NCBI GenBank assembly: GCA_028689495.1
Contig: JAQTWB010000012.1
Location: 1 to 56,800, forward strand
Direction: 5' to 3'
DNA: 56,800 nucleotides
Source of the DNA: a bacterium
Lineage (GTDB): Bacteria > Bdellovibrionota_C > UBA2361 > SZUA-149 > JAQTWB01
Shown: piece after piece, positions 8,382 through 17,091 of the stretch
Position numbering within the stretch: the first letter of the stretch is position 1
Layout: each line of letters starts with the position of its first letter
Position numbers and translations under genes: made by a program
Notes under the pieces: generated by a model
Databases searched by the model: none
Seen by the model: only the letters and a program-made list of their open reading frames with translations
Told to the model about the DNA's origin: nothing

Positions 8382-11300
8382 ATGAAGGCGGTCAGTACAA
8401 ATATTTCCTTTCCGGCACTAGAAGAAAAAATTCTTGCATATTGGACTGAAAAGGACATTTTTCAGCGTTCCATGGCGGCCGATGCCAGCATTTATTGTAT
8501 TGGTGGTGAGGGTAAAACCGGGAGTCGACCCAGTTATGTATTTTATGATGGTCCACCGTTTGCAACTGGTCTTCCTCACTATGGGCATTTGCTTGCCGGG
8601 ACCATCAAGGATGTAGTCGGACGCTTCTACACAATGAAGGGTTTTCACGTTGACCGTCGCTTTGGCTGGGATTGCCACGGTGTGCCGGTTGAGTTTGAGA
8701 TTCAGAAAGCGCTTGATCTTCACGGAGCCAAGGCAATCCGCGAGTTTGGAGTAGGACGTTTTAACGACGAATGTCGCAGTATCGTTCAGCGTTATACAGA
8801 AGAATGGAAGAAGTTTGTCACTCGATCTGGTCGTTGGGTTGATTTTCAACGCCAGTATTTGACGATGGACAAGGATTTCATGGAGTCTATCTGGTGGGTA
8901 GTGAAGCAGCTCTGGGGCAAAGGTCTGATTACCGAGGGCTTTAAATGTGTGCCTTATTCACCGGCTATCAATACTCCGCTTTCAAATTTTGAAGCTAACC
9001 TGAATTACAAGGATGTGCAGGATCCGGCAGTTGTTGTGCGCTTTGCGCTGATAACAGAAGAACTATCCCGGATACTTGGGGTTACTCTGCCGGATGGAGC
9101 GCAGGTCAGTGCCTACGCCTGGACGACAACGCCTTGGACATTGCCGAGCAACATGGCGCTTGCGGTTGGTCCTGGCGTGACATATGCCGCGCTCAAGTTA
9201 CCAGAAACCGGTGCCGTTGCTATTTGTGCCCGGGAGCGTGCGGCGGAGCATTTTCCTGAGTTGTTCAACAAGAAGGGTGAAGTCGCGGAAGGTGCGATAC
9301 TCGGTGAGTTTAGCGGTGAGTCGCTGGTGGGTTTGGAATACAAACCGCTTTTCCCATGGTTTGAGCACTGTCGTGCGGAAAATGCTTTTCGTATTTATGG
9401 AGCCGATTATGTCAGTGCCGATGACGGAACGGGCATTGTGCATCTTGCTTCATTTGGTGAGGAGGATCTGAAGATATTCCTTGAAAAAGGCATACCGGTT
9501 ATTGACCCGGTTGATGAGGACGGTTGTTTTACCGAGGAAGTGCCTGATTTTGCCGGACGTCACGTCAAGGAAGCTGATGGCGATATCATCCGGGCGCTTC
9601 GGCAAAAAGGGCTGCTTCATTCGCATAAGACGATTGTTCACTCTTATCCTTTTTGTTGGCGCACAGATACGCCACTAATTTACAAGCCGATATCGAGCTG
9701 GTTCGTCAAGGTTGAGAGTTTTCGTGAACAGATACAACAGATGAACTCCGAGGTTCATTGGGTGCCGGAACACATTCGCGATGGACGGATGGGGAAGTGG
9801 CTTGAAGGGGCGCGGGATTGGGCTATTTCACGAAACCGTTTCTGGGGTACACCACTTCCTGTGTGGCGCTGTGAGGAGTGCAAGAGCGATCGTTGTATTG
9901 GTTCCGTGGATGAGCTTGAGAAGGAAACCGGCGAAGTAATATCCGATCTCCATAGCCATTTTATCGATCATTTGACGATAACCTGTAGCGGCTGTGGCGG
10001 AAAGATGAAGCGCATATCCGAGGTGCTGGACTGCTGGTTTGAAAGTGGTTCGATGCCGTATGCTCAGGCGCATTACCCATTTGAAAACAAGGAAGAGTTT
10101 GAGGCGAGTTTTCCGGCAGACTTTATTGCCGAAGGTCTCGACCAGACCCGTGGCTGGTTTTATACGCTACTTGTCCTGGGTACGGCGCTGTTTGGTAAGC
10201 CGGCATTCAAAAATGTGATTGTCAACGGTATTTTGCTTGCCGAAGATGGCAAAAAGATGTCGAAGTCTCTTCGGAATTACCCACCGCCAGATGAAGTGAT
10301 GAATGAGCTTGGCGCAGATGCGATGAGGCTTTATCTGCTGGCATCGGCTGCAACAAGGGCAGAGGAGCTTCGCTTCAGCAAGCAAGGCGTTCGTGATGTT
10401 GTGCGGCAGCATCTTTTGCCGCTTTGGAATGCGTATAACTTTTTTGTTACCTATGCTCTTGTCGACGGCTGGAGCGCCGAAAATGTTCCCGACAAGCCGT
10501 CAGACAATATCCTTGATCGCTGGATTATGTCGAAGCTCGGTTCACTGATTTCCGGTGTCGATGGAGCGCTTGGTAGTTATCATCTTTATTCGGCGACTCA
10601 GCCAATCCTTGAGTTTATTGATCAGCTGACTAACTGGTATATTCGCTTGAATCGCCGGCGTTTTTGGGGCGGTGCCGAGTTGTCGGAGAATATTGACAAG
10701 CAGCAGGCTTATGCGACCCTTCATCGGGCGTTATTGACATTTGTCCGGGTTATGGCTCCGCTCGCACCGTTTAGCAGTGAGGAGATTTTCCTTAATCTGG
10801 CTGGAGGTGTGCCAGGTCTTGATTGTGACAGCGTGCACATGACGGGTTTTCCTCAGGCATCGGAGTTTGAAGTGAGTGGTGCTGAAGGGGATGTGGAATT
10901 TTTATTGCAGATCGATCGTCAGCTGGAACTGGCAATGGAGCTTTTTGAAGATGTGATTCTTGCTGGCCGAAGTATTCGCAATGATTTGGGGATTAAGCTC
11001 AGGCAGCCTCTTTCTTCCTTGAAAATAGTTCATCCTCAGCAGTCGGCACTTGATGGATTAAAGACATTGGACAGTTATATCAGGGAAGAGCTGAATGTTA
11101 AGCAGGTAGTCTATACTACCTGTGAGGAGGGGCTTGTTGTGTTGCAGGCTCGGCTCAACACCAAATTGCTAGGTAAGGTTCTTGGACCTAAACTTGGCGG
11201 CAAGGGGATGAAGGCGCTTCAGGATGCTGTACAGGAACTTGATAGTGCCGAGATTTGTGCTGTGGAAGAGGGAGGAACGATTGATATCTCTGGCGAGCGG

Positions 11301-11699
11301 CTTACCGCTGCCGAGCTTTTGATTACTCGCGATTTGCTTCCTGGTGCGGAGGCGGCGCAGACGAGCGGTCGGGTGACAGTACAATATGATACGGTGATGA
11401 CGAAAGAGCTTCAGCTTGAAGGTCTCGCTCGGGAATTTATCAATCGTATTCAGCGGCAGCGCAAGGATGGTGGATTTGAGGTGACGGATCGAATCAGGTT
11501 GTCCTATGTGACAGGGGCAGTTATTCTTCGCGAGGCTCTTGAGGCTCATAGAGAAAATATCATGAGTGAGGTTTTGGCGATTGAGATGTCGTTGGTTGAT
11601 GACCTGAGTGAACCATCAGTTGAAGGACGGGCTGTTCTTTCGACTCCACAGGAGATTGATGGAGCCGAAATTTCTTTTATTTTGGAGAAGGCGTACTGA
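8382..11699 (+). CDS. ileS: Isoleucyl-tRNA synthetase, type 2 (eukaryote-like)
   Basis: Attaches isoleucine to tRNA-Ile. The 1105-residue length, the HYGH form of the HIGH motif (66-69) in FYDGPPFATGLPHYGH, KMSKS (625-629) and two CxxC pairs (WRCEEC, TCSGCGG) fit the type 2 IleRS class, which tends to tolerate mupirocin. The CP1 editing domain contains TTTPWTLPSNMALAV and GTGIVHLASFGEEDL. The latter is one residue shorter between the conserved His and Asp than the usual family spacing (VHxAPxxGxxD). The gene lies between the WD40-like lipoprotein and lspA, 18 nt from the latter. Confidence 0.96.
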   Translation: MKAVSTNISFPALEEKILAYWTEKDIFQRSMAADASIYCIGGEGKTGSRPSYVFYDGPPFATGLPHYGHLLAGTIKDVVGRFYTMKGFHVDRRFGWDCHGVPVEFEIQKALDLHGAKAIREFGVGRFNDECRSIVQRYTEEWKKFVTRSGRWVDFQRQYLTMDKDFMESIWWVVKQLWGKGLITEGFKCVPYSPAINTPLSNFEANLNYKDVQDPAVVVRFALITEELSRILGVTLPDGAQVSAYAWTTTPWTLPSNMALAVGPGVTYAALKLPETGAVAICARERAAEHFPELFNKKGEVAEGAILGEFSGESLVGLEYKPLFPWFEHCRAENAFRIYGADYVSADDGTGIVHLASFGEEDLKIFLEKGIPVIDPVDEDGCFTEEVPDFAGRHVKEADGDIIRALRQKGLLHSHKTIVHSYPFCWRTDTPLIYKPISSWFVKVESFREQIQQMNSEVHWVPEHIRDGRMGKWLEGARDWAISRNRFWGTPLPVWRCEECKSDRCIGSVDELEKETGEVISDLHSHFIDHLTITCSGCGGKMKRISEVLDCWFESGSMPYAQAHYPFENKEEFEASFPADFIAEGLDQTRGWFYTLLVLGTALFGKPAFKNVIVNGILLAEDGKKMSKSLRNYPPPDEVMNELGADAMRLYLLASAATRAEELRFSKQGVRDVVRQHLLPLWNAYNFFVTYALVDGWSAENVPDKPSDNILDRWIMSKLGSLISGVDGALGSYHLYSATQPILEFIDQLTNWYIRLNRRRFWGGAELSENIDKQQAYATLHRALLTFVRVMAPLAPFSSEEIFLNLAGGVPGLDCDSVHMTGFPQASEFEVSGAEGDVEFLLQIDRQLELAMELFEDVILAGRSIRNDLGIKLRQPLSSLKIVHPQQSALDGLKTLDSYIREELNVKQVVYTTCEEGLVVLQARLNTKLLGKVLGPKLGGKGMKALQDAVQELDSAEICAVEEGGTIDISGERLTAAELLITRDLLPGAEAAQTSGRVTVQYDTVMTKELQLEGLAREFINRIQRQRKDGGFEVTDRIRLSYVTGAVILREALEAHRENIMSEVLAIEMSLVDDLSEPSVEGRAVLSTPQEIDGAEISFILEKAY

Positions 11700-11717
11700 C
11701 GCCGAGAGGGGGGGGCG

Positions 11718-12254
11718 ATGTCGTTTAAGGAGAGATGGCAGGATATTCGCGATGAGCTTTTGCGGCCCGGGGTGCTGCTGACTTTTTTTCTGGTAGTTGC
11801 CCTTGATCATCTGAGTAAATATGCCATTCGCGCCACCTTGCAGGTCGGGGAGGAAATAGTTGTTTTGCCTGGTTTTTTCAAGCTTACTCTTGTTTACAAT
11901 CCAGGTGCGGCTTTTGGTCTTTTTGCTACGTTACCAGATGTTTTAAGACGACTGGTGCTGGCTTTGGTGACTATTGGCGCTGTTTTTTTTGTTATTTATT
12001 ATTTGATCAATGACGTAAAGGGGGACAGGTATTCGCGTCTAGCCCTTGCGGCCATTCTCGGCGGGGCTGCCGGGAATGTCGTTGATCGTTTTGCGTTTGA
12101 CGCAGTTGTTGATTTTCTTGATTTTCATGTCTCGACCTATCATTGGCCGGCATTTAATGTTGCCGACAGTTCGATTTTTATTGGTGTAATGGTGCTTATT
12201 ATCCGCATGCTGCTAAGAGGGAAGGTCTGTGCTGGATGTGAGGGGGCTTGCTGA
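11718..12254 (+). CDS. lspA: Signal peptidase II (lipoprotein signal peptidase)
   Basis: Inner-membrane aspartyl protease that cleaves prolipoprotein signal peptides. The 178-residue product has four hydrophobic segments and the family blocks DHLSKY, YNPGAAFGL, GNVVDRFAFDAVVDFLDF and FNVADSSI; the two catalytic Asp residues are in GNVVDR and NVADS. An ileS-lspA pairing is common in bacteria. An AGAGGGGGG tract precedes the ATG. The C-terminus has a short three-Cys tail (KVCAGCEGAC) that I do not know from the family. Many lipoproteins in this window are likely substrates. Confidence 0.95.
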   Translation: MSFKERWQDIRDELLRPGVLLTFFLVVALDHLSKYAIRATLQVGEEIVVLPGFFKLTLVYNPGAAFGLFATLPDVLRRLVLALVTIGAVFFVIYYLINDVKGDRYSRLALAAILGGAAGNVVDRFAFDAVVDFLDFHVSTYHWPAFNVADSSIFIGVMVLIIRMLLRGKVCAGCEGAC

Positions 12255-12332
12255 GCTTCCGGGGCGAGCGAAATTCAGGGTGACTGGACCGGGAATTGCG
12301 ATTACAATTTGGATTGACCGGAGTGCATGTAG

Positions 12333-12352
12333 GGGCGCCTCGCGAGGCGCCC
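12333..12352. repeat. GC-rich perfect palindrome (REP-like), copy 2
   Basis: GGGCGCCTCGCGAGGCGCCC is a perfect 20-bp palindrome preceded by TAG and one extra G, in the 220-bp gap after lspA. It differs from copy 1 (4088-4107) only at the centre, where the change keeps the stem. Confidence 0.8.
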
Positions 12353-12395
12353 GATTACGGTAGAATTTCAAATGGAACGGCCTTTGCGCCAAGGA

Positions 12396-12421
12396 GTCAA
12401 ATAGTTGGGTCAAATAGTTTC
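12396..12421. repeat. 13-bp imperfect tandem duplication
   Basis: GTCAAATAGTTGG (12396-12408) is followed directly by GTCAAATAGTTTC (12409-12421), 11 of 13 bases identical. It lies about 55 nt before the start of the glycine-zipper lipoprotein gene. Confidence 0.8.
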
Positions 12422-12474
12422 AGTGAGGATGAGATTAAAGTGAGAAAATTAACTCAATATTACGGAGGAATATC

Positions 12475-12822
12475 ATGAAGCGTTTTATAATCGGGTTGGC
12501 ATCTTTGCTGATTCTCTCGGCCTGTTCTCAGCCAATTAACAAGACAACAACCGGGGCTGTTACAGGAACTGCGATGGGGGCTGGTCTTGGAGCCATTGTC
12601 GGTTCGCAGACAGGTCATGCTGGACCAGGGATAGCAATTGGTGCTGCGGCTGGTGCTCTTGGGGGGGCGCTTCTGGGCAATCAAATGGACAATCAGGACT
12701 CTGAGCAGGAAGCATTGGAAGAGCGTCAGCGTCGGCAGGAGGAAGAGATGGAGCGTCAGCGTCGCGAGCTGGAAGAGCTTCGTCGTCAACAGCGTTACGA
12801 TGATACTTATCGAAGATATTAG
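12475..12822 (+). CDS. Glycine-zipper lipoprotein
   Basis: A 115-residue protein with a signal peptide ending in lipobox LSAC. Next comes a glycine-zipper hairpin with many GxxxG steps (TGAVTGTAMGAGLGAIVG and GIAIGAAAGALGGALLG). The tail is a highly charged coiled coil of Glu/Arg/Gln repeats (EERQRRQEEE, RRELEELRRQQ). Glycine-zipper lipoproteins are typically envelope proteins of unclear function. GGAGG lies 7 nt before the ATG. The stop is only 4 nt from the stop of the converging gene at 12827. Confidence 0.88.
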   Translation: MKRFIIGLASLLILSACSQPINKTTTGAVTGTAMGAGLGAIVGSQTGHAGPGIAIGAAAGALGGALLGNQMDNQDSEQEALEERQRRQEEEMERQRRELEELRRQQRYDDTYRRY

Positions 12823-12826
12823 GGTT

Positions 12827-13141
12827 TCAGCCTGGCTTTGAGAGCATCAGCAATACGGCAATCGCCCAGCGCTGGTAGCTGTCTTCGGTCCCGCCGAAGC
12901 GGTGCCAGCGTTTTTTGCCAATGAGTTTGTCGCAAGCCTGCTTGTCGACAAGCCCGTTTTTTACGTTATTCAGTTCAGCTTTCAGGCGTTTGGCTTTTTC
13001 GCTGCTCTCATAATCCCTGAACAGGCCGATTGCTTTCTTGTCGTCATAGGCAAGACTCAGGGCGTAGGTCCTGTTGAAGTATTCAAGAGTCGGCAGGTGG
13101 GCAATTTGGGGTTTGAGCTCGTCGTTGTGTTCAGTGCTCAT
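12827..13141 (-). CDS. Unknown 104-residue soluble protein
   Basis: Starts MSTEHNDELK at 13141, chosen because GGAG lies 6 nt upstream; an earlier in-frame start at 13180 lacks such a signal. The protein has no signal peptide, is rich in Lys and Glu, and contains a helical region with ESSEKAKRLKAELNNVKNG and the block KKRWHRFGGTEDSYQRW. I do not recognise the family. It converges tightly on the glycine-zipper lipoprotein gene and shares a 142-bp divergent promoter region with the cysteine-rich protein at 13284. Confidence 0.75.
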   Translation of the reverse strand: MSTEHNDELKPQIAHLPTLEYFNRTYALSLAYDDKKAIGLFRDYESSEKAKRLKAELNNVKNGLVDKQACDKLIGKKRWHRFGGTEDSYQRWAIAVLLMLSKPG

Positions 13142-13283
13142 AATTTCTCCGCCTGATTCTATAGTTAGAGATATGCACAAGTAAATTTTACAGTTCTGGG
13201 CTTTCAGGGCGAAAACCTTGTGCTATAGGTCAGTTGTCGGCAGTTTGTTTGGTCAGCTTGAGCAGATTATTTGGTAGTTATTG

Positions 13284-13772
13284 ATGGCACAGAGAAAAAG
13301 CAAGTCTGAAATAATACAAATTCTGGTCCTCGCTGGCCTGGTGATTGGTATTGTTGTCATGACCTTCATGATTCTGACCGGGAAGGGGCTTGGCTCCTCT
13401 ACTGCCAATGAGGAGATTCCGGCCGTTTTGGTTGAGGATACAGGGGCGATAAAAAAGAGTTGTCCTGTGGCGATTATTGAGTGTCATGCCCGTGGGGTTG
13501 TGCGTTCTTCAGATTGTTCGGATGTGACCCTGCGGAGAGATTTGACCAGGAAATTCGGGACTCCTCTTGTCCTGCCAGGTTGCACTGATGCATTGTCCCG
13601 GCTTGATGCACAATGTGGGGATGATTGTCTGGCGGATCGCAATGGGTTATCGATTGTTAGGGGCGCGCAACGCAATGCGGATTCCCCGGAGTATTTGCCA
13701 TCCGGACAGTGCCGTCTCGATGGAGAGATGGATATCACCGTGAGAGCCGATTGCCTTCCGAAGAGCAAATAG
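13284..13772 (+). CDS. Single-pass membrane protein with cysteine-rich periplasmic domain
   Basis: A 162-residue protein with one N-terminal membrane helix (about residues 14-34, ILVLAGLVIGIVVMTFMIL). The rest of the protein, probably periplasmic, contains eight cysteines (KKSC, IEC, SSDC, PGC, AQC, DDC, GQC, ADC), compatible with four disulfides. No family recognised. The ATG at 13284 was preferred to the adjoining TTG at 13281. It stands alone upstream of the polysaccharide gene cluster, with 55 nt to the next gene. Confidence 0.72.
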   Translation: MAQRKSKSEIIQILVLAGLVIGIVVMTFMILTGKGLGSSTANEEIPAVLVEDTGAIKKSCPVAIIECHARGVVRSSDCSDVTLRRDLTRKFGTPLVLPGCTDALSRLDAQCGDDCLADRNGLSIVRGAQRNADSPEYLPSGQCRLDGEMDITVRADCLPKSK

Positions 13773-13827
13773 CTTTTATCTAGTCTGCGCCGGTATCTGA
13801 TGTATAGGATAGAAATGAGAGGCCTGT

Positions 13828-14838
13828 TTGAGCAAGTATAGCAGGAAGTTGAGCCTTTACGGAGGGGTGGCGATCTCTCTGGCCTGCGTCTGGTGGGTGC
13901 TGAGATCGGTTGATTTGACCGAAATCGCCCGACTCCTTTCAGCTGTCAGGATGTTGCCTTTGCTTACGGCGGTCGTCATCACAGTAGTTGGTTATGTCCT
14001 TCGCGCCTGGCGCTGGCGCTATTTTTTTGCCGAAAAGGCACCGAGTATTTCCGCGAGTTATCGTTGTGTCATTCTCGGTTTTTTTATGAACAATATCCTC
14101 CCGGCGCGAATGGGAGAATTTGTTCGGGCTCATCTGGGTGGCAAGGCTACCGGATTAAGTCGGACGACGGTTCTCGCGACTATTGCCGGTGAACGACTGG
14201 CCGATGGTGTTATGATCAGTTTGATTTTTTCCGGTTTGTTTACCTTTGCTGCCCGTGATGCTCAGGCTTTGCAGGAAGGGAAAGCGCTGCTCTATGTGTC
14301 ATTTCTTTTTGCTCTGGCGGCGTTGATTGTTTTTCTGCTTCTTGTATTTCGCCGGTCTGTTTACCGCTTGATTGAAGTCATTGCCGGCCGGTTAAAAGGT
14401 CGGGCTTCACGTTTTGCCTTGGTGCGTATTCGTCGATTTATTGAGGGCCTTGAGCCACTGTTGCGGCCAAAGCGCTTGTTCTGGATTATTATCGGTTCAG
14501 TTCTGGTTTGGGGCATAGAGTTGTTCGCCTATGCAAAAATCAGCGAAGCTTTTGGTCAGGACCTCGGACTTTCTTACCTCAGCCTGTTTTTAGCTGCCGT
14601 AAATTTCAGTTCTTTAATTCCAGCAGCACCTGGCGGTATCGGTGTGATTGAGGCTTTTGCCACGGCGGCCCTTGTTCATGTCGGCATTGAGCCAGAACCG
14701 GCACTGGCGATGGTGGCGATTCAGCACCTGATGCAGATGCTAGTGGTCGGTGTTCCAGGAGGCTGGCTTTTTTTTCGTGAACTGCATGGGCACTTACCGC
14801 AGGCTGAAGCAGCAGATTCTGAGGAGGAATATTGCTGA
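13828..14838 (+). CDS. UPF0104/LPG-synthase-TM-like integral membrane protein
   Basis: A 336-residue polytopic membrane protein. The segments YVLRAWRWRYFF, FFMNNILPARMGEFVRAHLGG, ATIAGERLADG and SLIPAAPGGIGVIEAFAT are hallmarks of the family that includes the membrane part of lysylphosphatidylglycerol synthase and AglD-like proteins, often thought to move lipid-linked material. The start is TTG at 13828, supported by GAGAGG 5-6 nt upstream. The stop overlaps the start of the next gene (glycosyltransferase) in a TGATG junction, so the two are translationally coupled and likely act on the same lipid-linked sugar. Confidence 0.88.
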   Translation: MSKYSRKLSLYGGVAISLACVWWVLRSVDLTEIARLLSAVRMLPLLTAVVITVVGYVLRAWRWRYFFAEKAPSISASYRCVILGFFMNNILPARMGEFVRAHLGGKATGLSRTTVLATIAGERLADGVMISLIFSGLFTFAARDAQALQEGKALLYVSFLFALAALIVFLLLVFRRSVYRLIEVIAGRLKGRASRFALVRIRRFIEGLEPLLRPKRLFWIIIGSVLVWGIELFAYAKISEAFGQDLGLSYLSLFLAAVNFSSLIPAAPGGIGVIEAFATAALVHVGIEPEPALAMVAIQHLMQMLVVGVPGGWLFFRELHGHLPQAEAADSEEEYC

Positions 14839-15608
14839 TGGAGATGTCTTCGACTGACAGCACGATTCCCTTACTCAGTGTTGTTATTCCTGCATACAAT
14901 GAAGAATTGCGTATTCGACCAGCCTTACACGATATACTTGATTTTTGTTCCGGGCAGTCGTTCACTTATGAAGTGATAGTAGTTGACGATGGTAGTCGCG
15001 ACAGAACGGCTGACATTGTTCGCGAGATGAACTTGCCAGGTATTCGGGTTTACTCCCTTGTCACTAATGCCGGAAAAGGAGCCGCTGTTCGTTGTGGGGT
15101 GCTGCAGGCGAAAGGGGAAAGAATTCTTTATTGCGATGCTGATGGAGCGACCCCATTTCGTGAAGTCTTGCGATTGCTCGCCGCAGTTGATCACGGTGCT
15201 GATGTGGCGATTGGTTCTCGGGCGCTGTTGGCCAAAGACACCAGCGTCTCTACTGTCTGGTATCGAAAAGTGATGGGCCGGACTTTTAATGGTCTGGTTA
15301 ATTTTCTCATACTTCCGGGAATTGCCGACACGCAGTGTGGTTTTAAACTGTTCACCCGGAAGGCCGCTCAGGATGTGTTTTCTCGGCAGCGTTCTCAAGG
15401 ATTTTCGTTTGATGTTGAGCTTTTGTTCCTTGCGCGAAAGTCCGGTTATCAGATTGCTGAGATTCCGGTGAACTGGACGAACATACCCGGGTCAAAAGTC
15501 GACCTGCTGCGAGATTCGCTGCGGATGCTGCGAGATGTATTCTGGTTTCGCTGGTTGTATTTGCGCGGGGATTATCGTGTTATAAGCTCAGATAAAAGCG
15601 GGCAGTAA
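14838..15608 (+). CDS. Family 2 glycosyltransferase, ALG5/polyprenyl-phosphate glucosyltransferase-like
   Basis: A 256-residue GT-A enzyme: VVIPAYNEELRI at the N-terminus, VVDDGSRDRT, the metal-binding DADGATP (D-x-D), and GFKLFTRKAA and QGFSFDVELLFLARKSGY towards the C-terminus. These match dolichyl/undecaprenyl-phosphate beta-glucosyltransferases that build a lipid-linked sugar on the cytoplasmic face. ATG at 14838 was chosen because AGGAGGA lies 9 nt upstream; it overlaps the previous stop by one base. Followed by the MBOAT/AlgJ pair. Confidence 0.9.
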   Translation: MEMSSTDSTIPLLSVVIPAYNEELRIRPALHDILDFCSGQSFTYEVIVVDDGSRDRTADIVREMNLPGIRVYSLVTNAGKGAAVRCGVLQAKGERILYCDADGATPFREVLRLLAAVDHGADVAIGSRALLAKDTSVSTVWYRKVMGRTFNGLVNFLILPGIADTQCGFKLFTRKAAQDVFSRQRSQGFSFDVELLFLARKSGYQIAEIPVNWTNIPGSKVDLLRDSLRMLRDVFWFRWLYLRGDYRVISSDKSGQ

Positions 15609-15646
15609 CGGGCTATTTTTAGCATCATCAATCAGAGAACAGTCAG

Positions 15647-17083
15647 ATGGTCTTTAGCTCCCTACTTTTTATTTTTGTATTCCTGCCATTATTTATTTTC
15701 GCCTATTATCTTACGCCAAGAGCATATCGAAATATCACAGCTCTTGTTGGAAGCTATTTTTTTTATTCCTGGGGAGCGCCTCAGGTTGTCCTAGTTTTGC
15801 TTGGCAGCTCGCTTGCTGATTATCTGATTGCCAAGAGAATCGACAAGGCGAATGGGGTAGCACGCTATCGTTGGATGGCGTTTGCCGTTTTGCTAAATGC
15901 TTCTTTGCTTGTCTATTACAAATACGCCAACTTTTTTGTCGCGGAATTCAGCCGTATCCTTTTGTGCTTTGGTGGCAGCAGTGTCCCCTGGGTGGAGGTA
16001 GTGCTCCCGGTGGGAATATCGTTTTTCACATTTCAGAAGCTGAGCTACTGTGTTGATGTTTATCGTCGCGATGCAGAACCCGCTGCTTCGTTTGTCGACT
16101 ATTGTCTTTATGTTGTGCTTTTCCCGCAGCTGATTGCCGGGCCGATCGTTCGTTATCATGATGTCGCGCAGCAGTTGCGTTATCGTCGGGAGACGCCTGC
16201 GATGTTTGCCTTGGGTGTGCAGCGCTTTTGCCTGGGTCTTGGGAAAAAAGTGCTTATTGCCGATGAAATGGGCGCTGTCGCTGATGGAGTGTTTGCTTTG
16301 CCGGCAAGTGAACTCAGCATATCCTATGCCTGGGTGGGAATATTGGCCTATACTTTTCAGATATATTTTGACTTTGCCGGTTACTCGGATATGGCGATCG
16401 GGTTGGGGCGACTGTTTGGCTTTGAGTTTCTAGAAAACTTTAATCGTCCGTACGTCTCCCAGAGCATCACCGAATTTTGGCGTCGTTGGCACATGTCTCT
16501 TTCGAGTTGGATGAGGGAATACCTCTATATCCCTCTTGGCGGAAATCGCGTCGGTAAAGTTCGTCTTTATGTGAATCTCTGGATTGTTTTTCTGCTTTCG
16601 GGGTTTTGGCATGGAGCTCAATGGAATTTTCTCGCCTGGGGAGCTTATCACGGTTTATTTCTTGTTTTGGAGCGGGCATTTCTTTTGAATGTTTATCGCC
16701 TGCTACCGGCGTTTGTTCGGAACCTGCTGACAGTTATTGCCGTAGTTTTTGGCTGGGTGCTGTTTCGCTCAGCGGATCTTGGCGCGGCAGTTGATTTTAG
16801 TTTGCGTTTGCTGGGGTTGAATTCTCCGCCGGAAATTCTGGCGCGAATCACCTGGGGAGAGATTATCGGTATACGCCAGATATTTGTTGTTGCTGTAGCT
16901 GCTGTGCTCTCCTTTACCTCTGATAGTATCTGGCAGAGGTTGCTTGCTTTATATCGGGAAGGCTCGTTGGCAGGTAATCTTTTTTCGTTTCTAGTTGGGC
17001 TTGGAGCTCTGCTGTTGTTTTGTTTTTCGGTTCTTTCGCTCGCCAATAGTCAGTTCAGTCCATTTTTATATTTCAGATTTTAG
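15647..17083 (+). CDS. MBOAT-family O-acyltransferase (AlgI-like)
   Basis: A 478-residue polytopic membrane protein that probably moves acetyl or acyl groups across the inner membrane for polysaccharide modification. The conserved MBOAT block is clear: FWRRWHMSLSSWMREYLYIP, then LLSGFWHGAQWNFLAWGAYHG with the catalytic His. The length matches AlgI/DltB relatives. The next gene encodes an AlgJ/AlgX-like periplasmic partner 8 nt after the stop, the usual two-component arrangement. Which polymer is modified is not evident; no alginate synthesis genes are present here. Confidence 0.92.
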   Translation: MVFSSLLFIFVFLPLFIFAYYLTPRAYRNITALVGSYFFYSWGAPQVVLVLLGSSLADYLIAKRIDKANGVARYRWMAFAVLLNASLLVYYKYANFFVAEFSRILLCFGGSSVPWVEVVLPVGISFFTFQKLSYCVDVYRRDAEPAASFVDYCLYVVLFPQLIAGPIVRYHDVAQQLRYRRETPAMFALGVQRFCLGLGKKVLIADEMGAVADGVFALPASELSISYAWVGILAYTFQIYFDFAGYSDMAIGLGRLFGFEFLENFNRPYVSQSITEFWRRWHMSLSSWMREYLYIPLGGNRVGKVRLYVNLWIVFLLSGFWHGAQWNFLAWGAYHGLFLVLERAFLLNVYRLLPAFVRNLLTVIAVVFGWVLFRSADLGAAVDFSLRLLGLNSPPEILARITWGEIIGIRQIFVVAVAAVLSFTSDSIWQRLLALYREGSLAGNLFSFLVGLGALLLFCFSVLSLANSQFSPFLYFRF

Positions 17084-17091
17084 GAGGATTG

